64,000 nt of DNA, from the NCBI GenBank assembly GCA_963721335.1, contig CAVRIV010000008.1, positions 682,001 through 746,000 of the forward strand. Direction: 5' to 3'. The position numbers and the translations under genes were made by a program. A model generated the notes under the pieces. That model saw only the letters and a list, made by a program, of their open reading frames with translations, ran no database searches and was not told the DNA's origin. This document shows, in pieces, positions 61,216 through 64,000 of this stretch. This stretch comes from CAVXDY01 sp963721335 (GTDB lineage: Bacteria; Actinomycetota; Thermoleophilia; Miltoncostaeales; Miltoncostaeaceae). The stretch's first letter is position 1, and each line of letters starts with the position of its first letter.

Positions 61216-62494
61216 GGACGCGTTCGATGTCGGCGCCCACGTCCTGCAGGCGCTCGTCGATGCGCTCGTAGCCGCGGTCGATCTGCCCCACGTTGCCGAT
61301 CGTGCTGACCCCGCGCGCGGCCAGGCTCGCGATGAGCATCGCCATCCCGGCGCGGATGTCCGGGCTCTCCAGGCGCTCCCCGAAGAGCTGGGACGGCCCG
61401 CTCACCACGGCCCGGTGCGGGTCGCAGAGCACGATCCGCGCCCCCATCGACACCAGCTTGTCCACGAAGAAGAGCCGGTTCTCGAACATCTTCTCGAAGA
61501 TCATCACCGTGCCGTGCGTCTGGGTGGCCACGGCCGTGGCGATGCTCGTGAGGTCGGCGGGGAACGCCGGCCAGATCCCGTCGTCGACCTTCGGGATCGC
61601 GTCGCCCTCGTCGGCCACGACCCGCAGGTCCTGATCGGACGGGACGTGCAGCGAGTCGCCGTCCATCTCCACCCGGATGCCCAGGCGCGCGAACGTCAGG
61701 TTGATCATGCGCAGATCCTCGGCCCGGACGTCAACGATCGTGAGGTCCGAGCCGGTGATCGCGCCCAGGCCGATGAACGAGGCGATCTCGATGTGGTCCG
61801 GCCCGATGCGGAAGCGGCCGCCGCGCAGCCGGTCCACGCCGTCCACGATCAGCCGGTTGGTCCCGATGCCCTCGATCCGCGCGCCCAGGGTCACCAGGAA
61901 CCGGGCCAGGTCCTGTACGTGGGGCTCGCCGGCGGCGTTCCACACCACCGTCTGCCCCGGAGCCGTGACCGCGGCCATCAGGGCGTTCTCGGTCGCCGTG
62001 ACCGAGGCCTCGTCCAGGAAGATCTCGGCTCCGCGCAGGCCGGTGTGGCTCAGCCGGTAGCTGCGGTCAACGACGCAGGTGGCGCCGAGCCCGCGAAAGG
62101 CCAGCAGGTGCGTGTCCACCCGCCGTCTGCCGATGAAGTCCCCGCCGGCGAGCGGCAACTCCACCTCCCCGCACCGCGCCAGCAGCGGTCCGGCCAGCAG
62201 CAGGGATGCCCGCAGGCGGCGGCAGAGGTCCGGGTCGAGCTGGGTGGTGCGCACCCGGTTCGCACGCAGCGCGAGCGCGTTCGGGCCCTCGTCGCGCACG
62301 CTCACGCCGAGGTCGTCGAGGAGCGCGAGCATGACGTGCACGTCGAGGATGTCGGGCACGTTCTCGAGCACGACCTCCTCGTCGGTCAGCAGGCAGGCGG
62401 CCAGGATGGGAAGGGCCGCGTTCTTGTTGCCGCTCGGGACGATCGTGCCGGAGAGGGCGCGGCCGCCCCGGATGACCAGCTTGTCCTCACTCAC
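61208..62494 (-). CDS. murA: UDP-N-acetylglucosamine 1-carboxyvinyltransferase with Asp at the Cys115 position
   Basis: A 428-residue inside-out barrel enzyme, the first step of peptidoglycan precursor synthesis. The Lys22/Asn23 pair is in PSGNKNAALPILAA, and the C-terminal Arg in DIRAGMAMLIASL. The active loop reads LAGGDFIGRRRVDTH: the usual Cys is Asp, a change known to give fosfomycin resistance. GTG 62494 is the likely start. It heads the his operon here; a paralogue rather than the sole MurA cannot be excluded. Confidence 0.9.
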   Translation of the reverse strand: MSEDKLVIRGGRALSGTIVPSGNKNAALPILAACLLTDEEVVLENVPDILDVHVMLALLDDLGVSVRDEGPNALALRANRVRTTQLDPDLCRRLRASLLLAGPLLARCGEVELPLAGGDFIGRRRVDTHLLAFRGLGATCVVDRSYRLSHTGLRGAEIFLDEASVTATENALMAAVTAPGQTVVWNAAGEPHVQDLARFLVTLGARIEGIGTNRLIVDGVDRLRGGRFRIGPDHIEIASFIGLGAITGSDLTIVDVRAEDLRMINLTFARLGIRVEMDGDSLHVPSDQDLRVVADEGDAIPKVDDGIWPAFPADLTSIATAVATQTHGTVMIFEKMFENRLFFVDKLVSMGARIVLCDPHRAVVSGPSQLFGERLESPDIRAGMAMLIASLAARGVSTIGNVGQIDRGYERIDERLQDVGADIERVRE

Positions 62495-62555
62495 GTGGGT
62501 GGACGCTAGCAGCAGGTCCGCACGCCCTGGTTTGCGCCCGCCGGGGGGCGATCGG

Positions 62556-62561
62556 TATAAA
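62556..62561 (+). promoter_or_regulatory. -10 box (TATAAA) for gene 62571-62831
   Basis: TATAAA 9 bases before ATG 62571; a TTTGCG about 19 bases further upstream could be a weak -35. The intergenic region also serves the divergent murA. Confidence 0.5.
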
Positions 62562-62570
62562 CGGCGAGGG

Positions 62571-62831
62571 ATGCGGCTGCTTCGCATGATGCCGGGGTAC
62601 GGCGAGACGCTGATCGCCGAGGGGGACCCCCGCACGGGTACCCAGCGCGAGGCGCTCGTGGCGGAGTTCCGGCGACAGCTCGACGAGGGCATGTGGGCCG
62701 CGGTGCCCGTCTCGGACGGGCGCACCGGGCGGCGCGAGGCGCTCCTGGTGACGAGCTTCGAGGAGATTCCGGCCGACGCGGAGCGGGTCCTGTTCTGGCC
62801 GCGTGCCGCGGGCGGCGGGGCCCCGGCCTAG
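62571..62831 (+). CDS. Small hypothetical protein
   Basis: An 86-residue soluble protein (MRLLRMMPGYGETLIAEGD start; EALLVTSFEEIPADAERVLFW near the end). No family recognised. It diverges from murA and is followed 3 bp later by another rightward gene, so the two probably form one transcript. Confidence 0.65.
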   Translation: MRLLRMMPGYGETLIAEGDPRTGTQREALVAEFRRQLDEGMWAAVPVSDGRTGRREALLVTSFEEIPADAERVLFWPRAAGGGAPA

Positions 62832-62834
62832 CGC

Positions 62835-63491
62835 ATGGGAGGCGTCGGGGTCGTCCTGCTGATGGTGACCCTGGCAGCGCTGGCGGCGGTCATGCGCCGC
62901 CCCGCGGAGGCCGGCCGCGTGCGGCGGCCGCGGCGCCCCGCCGCGCCCTCCTGGATGACGGAGCCGCCGGTCGCTCCTGAGGAGGCCGAGCGCCGGTCCC
63001 TCGAGCTCCTGCGGTCGGTGGTGAACCCCGACGAGTGGCGCATGTACCGCGAGCTGGGCTTCATCTGCGTCACGGGGCGCCGAGCGACGCGGGGCGCGCC
63101 GGGACGGGCCGGGCCCCCGCGATACCGCTACCTGATCTACCCCCATCTGCCCGTGGTGGCGCTCCTGCCCCGCTCGATGGCGCCGGTTCGCGAGTACTGC
63201 GTGCAGTTCCCGGACCGCCTGGCCGGGGACACGCCGCTGCTGCCCGAGGGCGACGACGTGCTCGCCAAGTGGATGACCCTCCGCGCCGACGAGGATCGCC
63301 TGCTCTCCTACGCGAACGTGGCGAGCGCGGGCTGCCAGGTGCCGCTGAGCCGCATCGAGCGCGATCTGAAGCGCCTCGAGCGCTGGGAGGCGCGCGCCCG
63401 CGGTCAGAACGGCGGCTCGGGCTCCTTCGCCGCGCCCTCCCCGGGCGCCGGCCCGAGCTCGTCCGCGGTGAGCTCCTCGATCCGCTTCTGA
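62835..63491 (+). CDS. Membrane-anchored hypothetical protein
   Basis: A 218-residue protein with one N-terminal transmembrane helix (VGVVLLMVTLAALAAVM), a basic linker and a cytoplasmic or external domain (LLRSVVNPDEWRMYRELGFICVTG, YRYLIYPHLPVVALLPRS). This DUF-like domain recurs in Thermoleophilia-type genomes as far as I recall, without known function. Its last 88 bases overlap xseB on the other strand, so the 3' Gly/Ser-rich tail may be poorly conserved. Confidence 0.65.
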   Translation: MGGVGVVLLMVTLAALAAVMRRPAEAGRVRRPRRPAAPSWMTEPPVAPEEAERRSLELLRSVVNPDEWRMYRELGFICVTGRRATRGAPGRAGPPRYRYLIYPHLPVVALLPRSMAPVREYCVQFPDRLAGDTPLLPEGDDVLAKWMTLRADEDRLLSYANVASAGCQVPLSRIERDLKRLERWEARARGQNGGSGSFAAPSPGAGPSSSAVSSSIRF

Positions 63492-63664
63492 GCGGCCGCG
63501 AGCCGCTCCCGGCAGGCCGCGAGATAGCCCGTGCCCTGCTCGAAGAGCGCCACGGCCTCCTCGAGGCCGACCTCGCCGCCCTCGAGCCGCGCCACGACCT
63601 CGTCCAGGCGCCGGAGGGCCTCCTCGAAGGTGGGCGGTGGCTGATCGGGCCCGGAGCCGCTCAC
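63404..63664 (-). CDS. xseB: Exodeoxyribonuclease VII small subunit
   Basis: An 86-residue helical protein: FEEALRRLDEVVARLEGGEVGLEEAVALFEQG region typical of XseB. It forms the 1:n complex with XseA for single-strand DNA degradation. GTG 63664 overlaps the xseA stop. Confidence 0.93.
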   Translation of the reverse strand: MSGSGPDQPPPTFEEALRRLDEVVARLEGGEVGLEEAVALFEQGTGYLAACRERLAAAQKRIEELTADELGPAPGEGAAKEPEPPF

Positions 63665-64000
63665 GCCTCGGCCCTCGCGCCCAGGAGCCCGTCGCGCATC
63701 TCGATGGACAGCGGGTCGCCGGGGGCGACACCGGCCGCCGAGGCGATCACCCGCCCGTCGTCGCCCGCGCGCACGATCGCGTATCCGCGCGCCACGGTGC
63801 GGCCGGGCGACAGGAGCGCCAGGAGGGCCTCGGCGCGCTCCACGCGCCCCGCCGCCGCCTGGGCGCGGGCGGTCGCGGCCCGCCGCAGGCCCGCGCCCGA
63901 CCCCTCGAGCCCGACGGCGGCGCCCGCGGCCACCCGCGCCAGGGCGGGGCCCAGCCGCGGCCCCAGCCGGTCCACGCGGTCGCGAGCCAGGATCCCGCGC
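63661..64000 (-). CDS. xseA: Exodeoxyribonuclease VII large subunit (5' part outside window)
   Basis: The C-terminal 112 residues or so, open to the window edge. The end LLSPGRTVARGYAIVRAGDDGRVIASAAGV and PGDPLSIEMRDGLLGARA match the XseA C-terminus; upstream is the coiled coil. Coupled to xseB by overlap (GTGA). Confidence 0.9.
   Translation of the reverse strand, partial: RGILARDRVDRLGPRLGPALARVAAGAAVGLEGSGAGLRRAATARAQAAAGRVERAEALLALLSPGRTVARGYAIVRAGDDGRVIASAAGVAPGDPLSIEMRDGLLGARAEA

Noticed and set aside
83..63000. Long open frames on the strand opposite real genes
   Set aside because: High GC gives long shadow frames; they are rich in Arg, Pro and Ala, carry no recognisable motifs and overlap well-supported genes.
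1..64000. Insertion sequences, prophage or integrative element
   Set aside because: No transposase, integrase, phage structural gene or att-like repeat at the tRNA-Pro gene was found.

Overview
The window is a GC-rich (roughly 70 % or more) bacterial chromosome segment of actinobacterial type. The gene set points that way: a GarA-like FHA protein next to an FtsR-like MerR regulator, an RsiG-like protein, SepF, polyphosphate glucokinase, F420/luciferase-family enzymes, short-form HisG with HisZ, and many GTG starts and leaderless promoters. A deep-branching class such as Thermoleophilia is my guess from the gene mix, not proven. I see no IS element, prophage, CRISPR array or rRNA.

The first third (about 0.9-21.8 kb) is the most interesting part. 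Two divergent operons, almost every junction overlapping, flank a GntR regulator and its probable operator. They look like a vitamin B6 (pyridoxine/pyridoxamine/pyridoxal) catabolic locus. Leftward run candidates for pyridoxal 4-dehydrogenase (SDR), 4-pyridoxolactonase (MBL fold), 5-formyl-3-hydroxy-2-methylpyridine-4-carboxylate 5-dehydrogenase (3-hydroxyacyl-CoA dehydrogenase fold) and 3-hydroxy-2-methylpyridine-4,5-dicarboxylate 4-decarboxylase (class II aldolase fold). With them are two subunits of a molybdenum hydroxylase, an M29/NicX-like metalloprotein, a luciferase-family enzyme, a cupin, a VOC protein, an aldo/keto reductase and a beta-hydroxyacid dehydrogenase. Rightward run a BMP-type ABC importer, CoxG, pyridoxamine-pyruvate aminotransferase, the FAD subunit of the molybdenum hydroxylase and a GMC oxidoreductase. 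The classical flavin ring-opening oxygenase and the amide hydrolase are not in the window. The molybdenum hydroxylase, NicX-like protein and luciferase-family protein could form an undescribed ring-cleavage branch.

From 21.8 to 37 kb come assorted genes: a stand-alone AceE/transketolase-like enzyme, a SemiSWEET with an adenosine-deaminase-like N-terminal remnant in front, PRC-barrel genes, a J-domain protein, a broken subtilase gene, PilZ, ferritin, M32 carboxypeptidase, ppgK, apt, and the ftsR-garA-rsiG-pgsA group.

From 37.7 kb to the end the content is conserved housekeeping, nearly all leftward: tRNA-Pro beside a divergent proS; ispG-rseP-dxr-M42-cdsA-uppS-frr-pyrH-tsf-rpsB; the tail of a division cluster (rluD-lspA-DUF167-yggT-proC-sepF-yggS-pgeF) followed by a CCA-adding enzyme; a his operon (murA-hisZ-hisG-hisD-hisB-hisH-hisA-hisF-ridA); and xseA-xseB.

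At least 15 genes, including essential ones such as proS and ispG, are split by what reads as single extra bases. I treat these as sequence errors and annotate across them, giving the approximate shift position in each entry.
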